In this document: positions 52,801 through 55,164 of the stretch, in pieces | How the letters are laid out: every line of letters starts with the position of its first letter | How positions within the stretch are numbered: position 1 is the first letter of the stretch | From: Dermacentor variabilis | Taxonomy: Eukaryota; Arthropoda; Arachnida; Ixodida; Ixodidae | Assembly: GCF_050947875.1 (NCBI RefSeq) | Contig: NC_134576.1 | Location: 51,376,255 to 51,440,254 of the forward strand | DNA: 64,000 nucleotides | Direction: 5' to 3' | Position numbers and translations under genes: made by a program | Notes under the pieces: generated by a model | The model's input: the letters and a program-made list of their open reading frames with translations, nothing else | Told to the model about the DNA's origin: nothing | Database searches by the model: none

Positions 52801-52880
52801 CTACGTGCCGGCTGGGCCCGGTTCGTTTCAGCGGCTACGAAAGCGGTCGCTTTACCTTGTATTCCGGTTTGGTGGGACAT
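4673..52880 (-). CDS. twf: Twinfilin, complete split coding region of eight exons
   Basis: Twinfilin is a cytoplasmic actin regulator. It binds ADP-actin monomers through two ADF-homology domains, caps filament barbed ends and binds capping protein through its C-terminal tail. Joining 52880-52856, 52436-52359, 52242-52192, 48658-48531, 37051-36719, 28538-28388, 12933-12812 and 4828-4673 gives 1044 nt, or 347 aa; the family is usually about 340-350 aa. ADF-H domain 1 lies at about residues 4-140 (MSHQTGIQ start; long actin-binding helix with [19 protein letters not shown]). ADF-H domain 2 lies at about 177-310 ([23 protein letters not shown]). The basic tail contains [18 protein letters not shown]. 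All introns have AG acceptors. Donors are GT except intron 2, which uses GC. No frameshift or stop is present, so the gene looks functional. The exon chain is inferred from homology and splice signals, without transcript data. Confidence 0.95.
4829..5645. other. Intron 7 start, no element recognised
   Basis: Intronic DNA between exon 8 and the fold-back element. It has short A/T-rich runs, including an AAC/AAAC-rich stretch near 5280-5300, but no terminal repeat or coding motif that I recognise. Confidence 0.4.
5648..6520 (+). repeat. Left arm of fold-back element
   Basis: Inverted partner of 7878-8755, moderately diverged with small indels. It ends near GGAAGTACAC, which pairs with GTATACTTCC at the inner end of the right arm. 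Confidence 0.8.
6523..6895. repeat. Inner inverted repeat in fold-back spacer
   Basis: About 50 bases at 6523-6572 (core AGAGTGGGCCACAAATCACT) recur inverted at 6846-6895. This forms a second, smaller hairpin just inside the left arm. Confidence 0.7.
7057..7190 (+). repeat. Short direct duplication in fold-back spacer
   Basis: The block TGTGGCTCTGCTATCGCAAA, followed by CACCA.AGA and CAGTGGAGCTG, occurs at about 7059 and again at about 7144. The copies are about 85 bases apart and nearly identical. Confidence 0.8.
7878..8755 (-). repeat. Right arm of fold-back element
   Basis: Reverse-complement copy of the left arm. A 76-codon open frame on the minus strand (8416-8186) lies wholly within the repeated sequence and has no recognisable domain, so I do not call a gene. 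Confidence 0.8.
8758..9002. other. Unannotated intronic spacer
   Basis: Short AT-rich spacer between the fold-back element and the Tigger element. Nothing recognised. Confidence 0.4.
9321..9419. repeat. Nested GC-rich palindrome in the Tigger 5' region
   Basis: Arms at 9321-9344 and 9396-9419 are inverted copies with one mismatch in 24. Inside them, GCCACGCGCGGC at 9372-9383 pairs perfectly with 9385-9396 across a one-base loop. It lies between the left terminal repeat and the transposase start. Confidence 0.85.
9609..11120 (+). pseudogene. Tigger transposase, inactivated
   Basis: The frame starts at the ATG at 9609 and runs to 10580. After one TAG (10581-10583) it continues in the same frame to a second TAG at 11085-11087 and on to 11118-11120. 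The N-terminal 130 residues are a CENP-B-like double helix-turn-helix ([34 protein letters not shown]) that would bind the element ends. The DDE core shows NADETALFY with the first Asp and FLVDHCSAH with the second. The third reads [11 protein letters not shown], so the usual Asp of LQPxDQGI is His. After the second [11 protein letters not shown] resembles a PCNA-interacting box. The total of about 500 codons matches Tigger transposases. Two stops and a lost catalytic Asp make this copy non-functional. Confidence 0.92.
11246..11892. other. Unannotated intronic DNA
   Basis: AT-rich sequence without recognisable genes or terminal repeats. Confidence 0.4.
11893..12600 (+). mobile_element. Probable Tigger-type MITE remnant (left end only)
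   Basis: ACAGTAGAACTTCGTTGATA at about 11893 has the form of a Tigger/pogo terminal repeat. No clear inverted partner is visible before exon 7, so the right boundary is a guess based on sequence character. Confidence 0.4.
12812..12933 (-). CDS. twf: Twinfilin exon 7
   Basis: It encodes residues 256-296 of ADF-H domain 2, starting with the last two bases of a Val codon ([20 protein letters not shown]) and ending ITKK in phase 0. [10 protein letters not shown] is the actin-contact helix of the second domain. The acceptor is TGCAG ending at 12934 and the donor is GTAGGG from 12811. Confidence 0.95.
12934..13799. other. Intron 6 start, nothing recognised
   Basis: A 130-codon open frame on the minus strand (13421-13029) has no similarity that I recognise. 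It may be repeat-derived and is not called as a gene. Confidence 0.4.
13800..15094. mobile_element. Non-autonomous pogo/Tigger-type element, about 1.3 kb
   Basis: The left end TACAGTAAAAGCTTGTTAAT and the right end, read inward, TACAGTAAAAGCTTCTTAAT form terminal inverted repeats with TA at each edge. No transposase is present. Internal blocks (for example AAGATACGGCGCCC near 14500 and GCGATAGCAAATTA near 14140) recur in the element at 39990-40731, so the two are related non-autonomous families. Confidence 0.85.
15095..15828. other. Unannotated intronic DNA
   Basis: No coding motif or terminal repeat recognised. Confidence 0.4.
15829..16080 (+). pseudogene. THAP-type zinc finger fragment, frameshifted
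   Basis: The frame opens [19 protein letters not shown], with the C-x4-C half of a THAP zinc finger. Further on, in another frame, [18 protein letters not shown] resembles the W/R..DF.P..ARVCS.HF half of the same fold. THAP domains bind DNA in P-element transposases and in related host proteins. The middle is out of frame and the final Cys-x2-His is not seen, so this is a decayed fragment, probably from a P-type transposon. Host-gene origin cannot be excluded from this piece alone. Confidence 0.5.
16600..16860 (-). repeat. Dispersed repeat copy A2
   Basis: Inverted copy of 970-1228. Read on the minus strand it opens CCGCCATGTTTGATCACATG and ends with CTAAAAGCAGTCTAAAA. It contains an 81-codon open frame without a recognisable domain. 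Confidence 0.7.
18556..19301 (+). repeat. Solitary LTR related to the 41977-46910 retrotransposon
   Basis: It starts TGTTACGTTTCGCCTACGAC and ends CCGAGTTCCCAACA, matching the reverse complement of both LTRs at 41977-42628 and 46260-46910. It contains a TATAAAAA promoter-like box at about 19035 and AATAAA at 19151-19156. No internal retrotransposon sequence follows. The flanking tetranucleotides differ (GCAC, GGTC), so it is not a simple solo LTR made by recombination within one insertion. Confidence 0.85.
18713..18960 (+). repeat. 54-bp minisatellite inside the solitary LTR
   Basis: The unit CCATTGTGCCCGACC, followed by GGCGCTACGAGAG and a CCTTCTCC block, starts at 18713, 18767, 18821, 18875 and 18929. 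The spacing is exactly 54 bases, for about 4.6 copies. The other two LTRs of this family carry only one equivalent segment. Confidence 0.93.
19500..19671 (-). mobile_element. Tigger-type terminal fragment
   Basis: ATTATCGGGCATCC, followed by GTCGGTCGTTGACTGTA, has the form of a Tigger/pogo end. The opposite terminal repeat is not visible, so this is a fragment inside the composite element. Confidence 0.5.
20106..21364 (+). mobile_element. Internally deleted Tigger element
   Basis: Terminal repeats CAGTCAAACCCGACTATATC and, read inward from the right, CAGTTGAACCCGGCTATATC are bordered by TA at 20104-20105 and 21365-21366. At about 1.26 kb it is roughly half the length of an autonomous Tigger. 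It retains both transposase ends but not the catalytic centre. Confidence 0.92.
20548..21223 (+). pseudogene. Tigger transposase ends, catalytic core deleted
   Basis: The N-terminal piece [19 protein letters not shown] is the start of the CENP-B-like helix-turn-helix and stops after 31 codons. An acidic C-terminal region follows ([18 protein letters not shown]). In another frame the segment QKEVQDYF ends at a TAA at 21221-21223. All DDE motifs are absent, so the element could only have moved with transposase supplied by another copy. The acidic tail and PIP-like box match the layout of the transposases at 9609 and 34830. Frameshifts separate the retained pieces. Confidence 0.8.
21365..22360 (+). 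mobile_element. Pogo-type MITE, family shared with 41875-47853
   Basis: It starts TACAGCAATTCACTTAGC; its right end is eroded near CTTCGTTATATTGAGGTTC. Internal blocks such as CTTCACATCGGC.GTAC and TTTGCACACG recur in order at 47080-47310. It begins on the same TA that forms the right target dinucleotide of the Tigger element before it. Confidence 0.75.
22446..22980 (+). mobile_element. hAT-type left end fragment
   Basis: CAGAGGTTCTCAAATGGGAG at 22446 has the CAG.GGTTCTCAA form typical of hAT termini. No right end is visible before the pogo-type element at 23005, and no transposase motif is readable. Confidence 0.5.
23805..24020 (+). mobile_element. tRNA-derived SINE, Ruka-like
   Basis: The head has an A-box-like TGGCTGAGTGGTAGCG at 23813-23828 and a B-box GGTTCAATTCC at 23855-23865, spaced as in tRNA genes. 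A CTCCG/CGGAG anticodon-like stem lies between them. A GC-rich body follows and ends near TTAACGCTATCGCGTTAAAA. The body and end resemble my recollection of the tick SINE family Ruka. These boxes would direct RNA polymerase III transcription. Confidence 0.75.
24035..24610 (-). pseudogene. Pogo-like transposase, N- and C-terminal pieces only
   Basis: The upstream piece (about 24610-24310) encodes [30 protein letters not shown] and KGKQR, a helix-turn-helix of the Brinker/pogo type, running on through [14 protein letters not shown] stop follows, and the next piece (24301-24047) encodes [24 protein letters not shown] and [10 protein letters not shown], the usual C-terminus. The roughly 250-residue catalytic part between them is missing. 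The reading frame is therefore an internal-deletion derivative with no enzymatic activity. Confidence 0.8.
25126..27000 (-). pseudogene. Ty3/gypsy gag-protease relic
   Basis: On the minus strand a gag frame starts [13 protein letters not shown] near 26800 and runs through [10 protein letters not shown] (capsid) to residues near 26249. It is broken by in-frame stops near 26564 and 26249. A CCHC zinc knuckle near 25860-25820 reads [15 protein letters not shown], with Tyr at the second and fourth metal positions. The protease segment (25548-25126) has [12 protein letters not shown], the catalytic Asp-Thr-Gly, and IIGMDFF. The flap region between them is shorter than usual. No RT, RNase H, integrase or LTR was found. 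It is an old fragment of a family distinct from the 41977-46910 element. Confidence 0.85.
27001..27699. other. Mostly unannotated, with a hAT-like right end
   Basis: The last 90 bases (about 27600-27690) read inward from the right as AGGGGTTTGTGAATACC and ATTGAATTGAATATCGAG. They resemble the ends of the hAT-like repeats at 17075 and 28884 in opposite orientation. The rest is featureless. Confidence 0.45.
27700..27934 (-). mobile_element. hAT-type terminal fragment
   Basis: Read on the minus strand from 27934 it begins CAGTGGTTCTTGGCCATGG, a hAT-like terminus. No second end or transposase is visible. Confidence 0.5.
28388..28538 (-). CDS. twf: Twinfilin exon 6
   Basis: It encodes residues 206-255, the start of ADF-H domain 2: [16 protein letters not shown], then [19 protein letters not shown]. 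It begins in phase 0 after TTTGCAG and ends one base into a Val codon before GTAAAG. Length and content match the twinfilin linker-to-domain-2 junction. Confidence 0.95.
28539..28883. other. Intron 5 start, nothing recognised
   Basis: No element ends or coding motifs seen. Confidence 0.4.
29130..31331 (+). mobile_element. Tigger element, old and degraded
   Basis: The ends CTGTGGAATCTGTGATACGA and, inward from the right, GCAGTAGAATCTTGGTGGTA are imperfect inverted repeats. They are bordered by TA at 29128-29129 and 31332-31333. The empty site in the repeat copy at about 17310 (GATATATATTG) confirms the boundaries. Confidence 0.8.
29670..31206 (+). pseudogene. Tigger transposase relic
   Basis: Scattered pieces of a Tigger transposase lie in order on the plus strand. 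[20 protein letters not shown] belongs to the helix-turn-helix. [17 protein letters not shown] at about 30211 carries the first catalytic Asp (30220-30222). [11 protein letters not shown] near 30630 corresponds to the third-Asp motif. [12 protein letters not shown] ends the frame at 31204-31206. Several frameshifts and stops separate the pieces, so no protein can be made. The C-terminal QPDIWHFF fits a PCNA-interacting box. Confidence 0.82.
31561..32923. other. Unannotated intronic DNA with a plus-strand AATAAA
   Basis: An AATAAA at about 32027, followed by an A-rich run, could be the tail of a retroposed sequence, but no source gene is recognisable. Open frames of up to 94 codons at 32089-32676 show no motif. 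Confidence 0.35.
32924..33087. mobile_element. Possible small Tigger-type MITE
   Basis: CAGTAGATTTCGTTGATGCG near 32924 and, inward from 33087, TACAGTCAAATCCTGGGATA both have pogo-like character but match each other poorly. The right end is the more convincing of the two. Confidence 0.35.
33088..34042. other. Unannotated intronic DNA
   Basis: AT-rich, with no recognisable coding motif, RNA gene or terminal repeat. Confidence 0.4.
34045..36447 (+). mobile_element. Tigger DNA transposon, about 2.4 kb
   Basis: Terminal repeats AAGTAAAACCTCGTTACTTC and, inward from the right, CAGTAAAACCCCGTTAAGTC are bordered by TA (34043-34044 and 36448-36449). A second, terminus-like block CTGTCAAAACCTCGTTAATT lies at about 36363, pointing toward the right end, so the last 90 bases form a foldable inverted pair. 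Confidence 0.9.
34830..36325 (+). pseudogene. Tigger transposase, inactivated
   Basis: The helix-turn-helix begins near 34830 ([13 protein letters not shown]) with a frameshift near 34872. The frame then runs from 34873, through a TGA at 35116-35118, to about 35450, where another frameshift occurs. The second half continues past a TAG at 35687-35689 to the stop at 36323-36325. The first catalytic motif reads [10 protein letters not shown] (Ser for Asp) and the second reads VLYNCSAH (Tyr for Asp). The third, LQPLDQGII, is intact. The tail QHATITDYF resembles a PCNA-interacting box. The copy is more decayed than the one at 9609 but keeps its full layout. Confidence 0.9.
36477..36590 (-). mobile_element. 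SINE remnant (same family as 61773-62014)
   Basis: Read in reverse, the block contains the equivalent of GTGCACGTTAAAGAACCCC: the plus strand shows ACCTGGAGTTCTTTAATGTA. The tRNA-like head is lost or unrecognisable. Confidence 0.5.
36613..36686. repeat. ATT/AGT/ACT trinucleotide repeat
   Basis: An imperfect triplet tract, about 30 bases inside intron 5 from the exon 5 donor. Confidence 0.95.
36719..37051 (-). CDS. twf: Twinfilin exon 5
   Basis: This is the largest coding exon (333 nt, residues 95-205), in phase 0 at both ends. It starts [20 protein letters not shown], the long actin-binding helix of ADF-H domain 1. It continues through the inter-domain linker ([32 protein letters not shown]) and ends SYVQL. 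The acceptor is CCCTGCAG (37059-37052) and the donor is GTGAGT from 36718. Confidence 0.97.
37052..37557. other. Intron 4 start, nothing recognised
   Basis: AT-rich, without genes or element ends. Confidence 0.4.
37558..37708. mobile_element. Short hAT-like MITE
   Basis: The left end AAGGGTGAGCGAATAGTAAA and the right end, read inward, ACTAGGATGTGAATAATTTT resemble each other and the AGGGGTGTGCGAATA-type ends of the repeats at 17075 and 28884. Size is about 150 bp. Confidence 0.55.
37998..38190. repeat. Direct plus inverted 70-bp units forming a hairpin
   Basis: A unit containing AGACAGGACACAAGAGTAGA occurs at about 38018 and again at about 38092, then inverted at about 38133-38158. The last two form a hairpin with arms of about 37 bases (roughly 38079-38116 and 38130-38167) and a short loop. 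The flank TTCATTATGCAAATAAAAGT also repeats. Confidence 0.9.
38388..38990 (+). repeat. Diverged tandem duplication, unit about 200-430 bp
   Basis: The block AGCGAAGTAT...GCCAGTTGGC...CTATGTAGC...ACCCTGTAAG...CATCATTATCCAGT at 38388-38590 recurs at 38818-38990. A partial copy (CATCATTGCCCAGTCAATCG) lies at about 38740. No coding content is recognised. Confidence 0.75.
39076..39546 (+). other. 156-codon open frame, not recognised
   Basis: An open frame starts at 39076 and runs into a minisatellite. The translation has no domain, signal peptide or membrane segment that I recognise. Part of it covers an imperfect AAGACCCAC-type repeat near 39180-39220. I list it because of its length but do not believe it is a gene. 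Confidence 0.15.
39531..39620 (+). repeat. 35-bp minisatellite
   Basis: The unit ACAAGCGCGAATGAGACCAA followed by ACC.AGCAAACCAA repeats about 2.5 times with few changes. Confidence 0.9.
39990..40731. mobile_element. Non-autonomous pogo/Tigger-type element, 0.74 kb
   Basis: The ends TACAGCCGACCCACGCTAGA and, inward from the right, TACAACTGACCCATGTACAA are bordered by TA. Internal blocks (GATTGCGATAGCAAATTA, AAGATACGGCGCCC, GTAAGCAGTAGCCGCCAGAG) are shared with the element at 13800-15094. Confidence 0.82.
40921..41100 (+). mobile_element. Tigger-type left end
   Basis: TACAGTAAAACTTCATTAGC has the form of a Tigger terminus like that at 34045. No matching right end is visible before 41875. Confidence 0.4.
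41101..41874. other. Unannotated intronic DNA
   Basis: No gene or element end recognised. A local inverted repeat CTCCTAGATGCTTTGG.CATCTAGGAG at about 41270-41293 forms a small hairpin. Confidence 0.4.
41977..42628 (-). repeat. 3' LTR of Gmr1-like element
   Basis: Read on the minus strand it starts TGTTACGTTTCGCCTACGAC and ends near ATTTACAACA. It includes a TATAAAAG box (42268-42261), an AATAAA signal (42152-42147) and a CA/TG microsatellite near 42450-42470. Confidence 0.92.
42261..42268 (-). promoter_or_regulatory. TATA-like box in 3' LTR
   Basis: TATAAAAG on the minus strand, upstream of the AATAAA within the LTR. The same motif is at 46550-46543 in the 5' LTR and, as TATAAAAA, in the solitary LTR near 19035. 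Confidence 0.7.
42629..43108 (-). other. Untranslated 3' part of the retrotransposon
   Basis: This lies between the RNase H stop codon (43111-43109) and the 3' LTR. No purine tract is visible directly before the LTR on the coding strand. Short plus-strand open frames here are not credible genes. Confidence 0.6.
43109..43275 (-). pseudogene. RNase H C-terminal fragment of the retrotransposon
   Basis: In a frame different from the main ORF, the minus strand encodes [11 protein letters not shown], then [20 protein letters not shown] and [11 protein letters not shown], followed at once by TAA. These are the closing motifs of Ty3/gypsy RNase H (TDH.PL.WL, RL.RW...L, N..AD.LSR). The fragment abuts the integrase in a stretch where the two reading frames overlap (about 43260-43280), which marks a deletion junction. 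In ordinary gypsy elements RNase H precedes integrase. Here it follows it and ends the polyprotein. Confidence 0.85.
43170..45944 (-). CDS. Gag-protease-integrase polyprotein of the Gmr1-like element
   Basis: A single 924-codon frame starts at the ATG at 45944. Residues 1-35 form a SAP-like pair of helices ([14 protein letters not shown]). Residues 55-125 are a Lys/Glu/Arg/Gln-rich coiled coil. Residues about 150-310 are a capsid with SCAN-like features ([36 protein letters not shown]). The CCHC knuckle [14 protein letters not shown] is at about 368-381. The protease motif at about 418 reads RDSAATMD, with Ala where the catalytic D-S/T-G has Gly. Integrase has its H-H-C-C finger ([15 protein letters not shown]) near 665-705 and catalytic residues in [17 protein letters not shown] and SNSVEKLH. 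The last 37 or so residues after the YGRSLRSPL motif are read out of frame from RNase H DNA. The rest is uninterrupted, which fits recent activity. Confidence 0.9.
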   Translation of the reverse strand: MDLKSLRKPKLLELARELGLDVSDKLRKPELLRAILELEAEDDELSECLETIEERETAKRQERELKEQKEKQERELKEQKEKQERERKEQKVQDERERREQKEKEERDHALEMKRLEVEMERARNGSQAHGAGERVSFKMTDLMRPFKLGEDIGLFLVNFERTCEKQGFSWEMWPQRLLTLLPGEAADIVARLKREEAEDFDKVKSSLLKKYRLSAEAFRRKFRENEKGKSESYTEFAYRLMSNMQEWLKEEKAFGDHEKVLQCFGLEQFYSRLPENVRYWVLDRPDVCTVAKAAELAEEFVTRRARGAKDGQKGEFGSKFERPKFTPMRARGDTRSADASESPTERKETAAAEAERRKRFETRQARVCYTCQKPGHFSAQCPEIKTKVVFLSLCSTDENMKLLEPYMRDLLVNGKECRVLRDSAATMDVVHPSYVEPDMFTGECAWIKQAVEAHSVCLPVAKVLIEGPFGALETEAAVSSMLPPQYPYLFSNRSDHLLREKGLLFGEASVQALTRSKVRELAAKAVVTGPTLSNNEKGSEAQQADIQSTPELNKIEPVALKAPDTGEEITDAGKLEELSADLLIAPTSDGLNRLLKVSRSALIAEQKKDGSLENIRCIVKEGIAKKNARFVERGGVLYRKYLDRRGVEFDQLIVPQCYRQDLLRLSHGGSWSGHLGVKKTKDRLLQEYYWPGCFRDADHFVRTCDTCQRVGKPGDKSRAPLKLVPIITEPFRRLVIDTVGPLPVTTTGHRHILTVICPATKFPEAVPLKELSSVEIVNALLSIFARVGFPAEIQSDQGTVFTSALTTTFLERCGVKLLHSSVYHPQSNSVEKLHSVMKRVLRALCFEHETDWELFLPGVMFALRTAPHAATGCSPAELVYGRSLRSPLRMLRNGSLPSPMAADHLFHKWPPPALEPRFATIFL
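45640..45775 (-). repeat. Internal repeats coding the charged coiled coil of Gag
   Basis: A 33-base unit (plus strand TCGCGCTCCTGTTTCTCTTT, then TTGCTCTTTAAGT) repeats exactly at about 45690-45770, with weaker copies to 45640. It encodes [15 protein letters not shown] repeats, so copy number could vary without shifting the frame. Confidence 0.9.
45945..46259 (-). other. 5' untranslated part of the retrotransposon
   Basis: This lies between the 5' LTR and the Gag start codon. I see no clear match to a tRNA 3' end next to the LTR. Confidence 0.5.
46260..46910 (-). repeat. 5' LTR of Gmr1-like element
   Basis: It starts (minus strand) TGTTACGTTTCGCCTACTAC at 46910 and ends near GGTTCCGACA. A TATAAAAG box is at 46550-46543 and AATAAA at 46434-46429. 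It is nearly identical to the 3' LTR. Confidence 0.92.
47854..48530. other. End of intron 4, nothing recognised
   Basis: No genes or element ends recognised. Confidence 0.4.
48531..48658 (-). CDS. twf: Twinfilin exon 4
   Basis: It encodes residues 52-94 of ADF-H domain 1: [20 protein letters not shown], then [16 protein letters not shown]. It completes an Asp codon begun in exon 3 and ends in phase 0. The acceptor is CTGCAG and the donor is GTAAGT from 48530. Confidence 0.96.
48659..50056. other. Intron 3, nothing recognised
   Basis: Open frames near 49011-49345 include a CAG/CTG triplet run (about 49156-49168) but no domain that I recognise. Confidence 0.4.
50057..50700. repeat. Probable dispersed repeat with A17 tract
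   Basis: The block opens AAGGTGTGCTTAA, like the GGGTGT ends of the repeats at 53679 and 63356. It contains imperfect inverted segments: TTGCAAGGCATATGCACTTG near 50246 against CAAAGTGGACATGCCTTGCA near 50465. It ends near a run of 17 A at about 50684-50700. The class is unclear. Confidence 0.45.
50701..51560. other. Unannotated intronic DNA
   Basis: A 152-codon minus-strand open frame (51103-50645) crosses the A tract and has no recognisable domain, so it is not called. Confidence 0.4.
51561..51745 (-). mobile_element. SINE, reverse orientation, diverged
   Basis: The plus strand shows GACCACCTGGGGTTCTTTGA and CGTGCACC, the reverse of the SINE body at 61773-62014. A decayed tRNA-like head lies near GGCCGGGACTTGATCCCATG. 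Confidence 0.75.
51746..52191. other. End of intron 3, nothing recognised
   Basis: Short open frames only. Confidence 0.4.
52192..52242 (-). CDS. twf: Twinfilin exon 3
   Basis: A 51-nt exon coding [17 protein letters not shown] (residues 35-51) plus one base. It starts after TTTTACAG and ends before GTAAGG. This is the variable loop of ADF-H domain 1 between the N-terminal helix and DYD. Confidence 0.93.
52243..52358 (-). other. twf: Twinfilin intron 2, GC-AG type
   Basis: A 116-nt intron begins GCAAGT (52358-52353) directly after GTCGATG and ends TTTTACAG. Only this boundary keeps the frame: GAT-G joined to AG-GAA gives VDEEL. GCAAGT is the usual form of non-canonical GC donors handled by the major spliceosome. 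Confidence 0.85.
52359..52436 (-). CDS. twf: Twinfilin exon 2
   Basis: It encodes residues 9-34: [20 protein letters not shown], then KVSIVD. The acceptor is CGTTTCAG, ending at 52437. It joins exon 1 within an Ala codon. Confidence 0.95.
52856..52880 (-). CDS. twf: Twinfilin exon 1 with start codon
   Basis: A 25-nt coding exon: ATG at 52880-52878, MSHQTGIQ, then one base before GTAAAG. MSHQTGI is the invariant N-terminus of twinfilins, which fixes the start. The upstream context is CGCAGG-ATG. Confidence 0.94.
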
Positions 52881-53420
52881 CCTGCGTGCGCTTGTAGACT
52901 AGCAGAGCGGGATTTTGTTGTTATCGCCGTCTCGCCTACACACCCAGCCGGATATTCAGAGCGGCCCCTTGCAGCTCGGCAGCACGTTTCAGTTTACACA
53001 CACCGGTGCGCGCAGTATCGCTGACGCTTCATGCGGAGGCGGTAACGCAGCCGCTGATTTTTTGCGCAGCAGCGATAGCAACGCGACGCAGCAATGTGGC
53101 GTGCCGTTCCAAGTCCCACTGCCCCGATCACGACCAACCGTGCGTAGCCCGACCCCGATCACTGCCCCGACTGCTGCCCACCTTCGCAACGCTCTCGCTG
53201 CTCTGGTAAAACCTACCTAAAGCAAACCCAGCCACTACTAAATCCTACCGCTCTCAGTCACTATCATCATCTAGAGGAAGCGCGCTGAAAACGAATTCGC
53301 GACAGCGTCGAATCCGGCGAAACAACTTCGACGCCAGACGCAACTCTACACCGAGTTGTCGTACTGAACAGGTTCTCCTCGCAGCAGCGGTAGCTTGTTT
53401 TAATTTTGTGTGCTTGTTAG
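52881..53420 (-). promoter_or_regulatory. twf: Probable twinfilin 5' UTR and promoter region (CpG-rich)
   Basis: The 500 or so bases before the start codon are clearly richer in G+C and CpG than the introns, and free of recognisable transposons. No TATA box is evident. The exact transcription start cannot be read from the sequence. Confidence 0.55.
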
Positions 53421-53452
53421 CAACCATTAAACAAACAGAGCGGGCTGCTCAC

Positions 53453-53655
53453 CCGCCGCAGTACCCCAGTGGCGTTGCGCTGCTAATATCGAGCTGGCGG
53501 TTTCGATTCCAGCCGCGGCGGCCATATCTTATAGGGCTTATGGGGTAAATGCAACAACGCTCATGCACAAAGGGGGGCTCTGATCCCTATTATTGCGTGC
53601 CTCATAATCAGATCGTAGTTTCGGCGCATAAAACATTTTATGTGCATTTTTTGTT
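53453..53655 (+). mobile_element. SINE, tRNA-derived, diverged
   Basis: The head CCCGCCGCAGTACCCCAGTG...GGTTTCGATTCC...GCCGCGGCGGCC matches the head of 61773-62014 (A and B boxes, GCGGCGG closing stem). The body retains GCGTGCCTCATAATCAGAT. It lies about 570 bases upstream of the twinfilin start. Confidence 0.78.
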
Positions 53656-53678
53656 TTTCTTTCGCACGCAAATGCATA

Positions 53679-54040
53679 TAGGGTGTATCAGCCATGTGAG
53701 GACAAACCTTAAAAAATTCACGGGCGAGTTGCGAGAACGCCACCAGTATTGTTCGCTGCCCTCTTGAGGAATTCAAAGTATTTCTTTTACTGTGGGTTTA
53801 GGTAATTACTTCACAATTACTAATTAGCGAACATTTAAATCATTCACGTAAATGCAAAATGTTCAATGTAGAAGTTGTAGAGCCCATTAAGAAATATCTA
53901 AATATTTTTTTTTCGGGATAATAGCTCGCTGCAAAGAAAGCGCCCAAGATATGAAAAAGCACCACATGACTACAAGCTTACGCGCAACGACATTAGTGCC
54001 CTCAAACATGCAACCAATGAAGCATTGACGCTGCACGCGG
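53679..54040 (+). repeat. Dispersed repeat D, copy 1
   Basis: It opens TAGGGTGTATCAGC and matches the reverse complement of 62960-63356 in order, for example GCGAGTTGCGAGAACGC, TTCAATGTAGAAGTTGT and GCAAAGAAAGC. It ends in a similar CACATGAC...ACGCGCAACGA segment. Probably a DNA element without coding capacity. Confidence 0.75.
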
Positions 54041-54270
54041 ACCAAAATCATGAATAGCCGCAGAAAGAAAAATGATAGACGATGGCCGCACCAGTCACAT
54101 CCGATACACCTCCTCGCCCTTTAAGCTGCCTGTCAACAGAAAAACACTGACAGAGCTTCTACAAGTGCCATGTGTTTTTATCGCGTATCCCATCACTTCA
54201 ACCGTCAAAATATCTCGGCAAAAGTGTAAGCCACACTATTCTATCCATCTCCGTTGCTCAAGGCCTGTAA
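54041..54270. other. Unannotated spacer
   Basis: Nothing recognised. Confidence 0.4.
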
Positions 54271-54271
54271 T

Positions 54272-54306
<35 letters not shown>

Positions 54307-54307
54307 T
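54271..54307. repeat. (TTTA)n microsatellite, LINE tail
   Basis: About nine TTTA units. Read on the minus strand this is an (AAAT)n tract, placed where the 3' tail of the Jockey/I-type LINE would be. Confidence 0.9.
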
Positions 54308-54763
54308 AATTTTCCTACAGGCCTTTAAGGGGTAAGTAAGGCTTGTAAGGGGTAAGGCCTGTAATGGTAAGGGGGCCGTCATAGAAGGACTAAAAGAGTA
54401 TTTATAAGAGGTATATAACATAACTTAATATACATATACGAATAATGGTATAAAAATGTATACACATTTTATGATGATGATATATGAGGTTTTGTGGTGC
54501 AAGGGCCGAGTATGGCCAAAGAGCGCCAGGCTAGTGTTAATGAGTTGGCAATGTAATTGTGAATTGCGAGAGGTAGGCGTGATATGGCTGTAAAAGGGCC
54601 TTTAAAACAGTCGCTGTAAAGTGCGTAAAATGTATATATAATAAGGTTGTGGAAATGTCTGATGACGTATACTATGAACAAGACAGATACATTCTAGAAG
54701 GATAATACATATACCAAATATATCCGCGGTATGAAGTTGTAAGAAGAACAGCTGCCTTGACAG

Positions 54764-55075
54764 CTAGAACCCTTGCGGAGCAAGAGCCTGAAATTCCGTT
54801 CTATACAGAACACTGCTATCGCAGCAGCATCCTCTGGCGAGAGGATGCACTACGAATTCCTTATTGGGCTGATAACATGTATGTACAACGTCACGGAGAA
54901 AACCTAGGACTGCTTTAGTATTAAAGAGTAGTTCTTCACCAAGACACATAATAGGATGCAAGGGGACATGATATCGCTGTGCCAGATGGAAATGCTAGTG
55001 ATGATGGAGCACGGTCAACCGCTCACCACATTTACCACAGGTTGGTGGTTCATCCCCAATCAGTAAAAAACATTG
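54764..55075 (-). pseudogene. LINE ORF2 C-terminus after the RTE insertion
   Basis: The minus strand encodes GDEPPTCGKCGERLTVLHHH, then a stop, then the frame LHPIMCLGEELLFNTKAVLG and FLRDVV. The C-x2-C-x-n-H pattern and the FN..A...FLR..V motif are typical of the C-terminal zinc region of Jockey/I-clade ORF2. It continues the segment cut at 56940. Confidence 0.75.
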
Positions 55076-55078
55076 AGT

Positions 55079-55111
<33 letters not shown>

Positions 55112-55164
55112 AGCTACCTATTTTACGTCCACTGTAGAGCGAATGCCTTTCCCGGCGATCTCAA

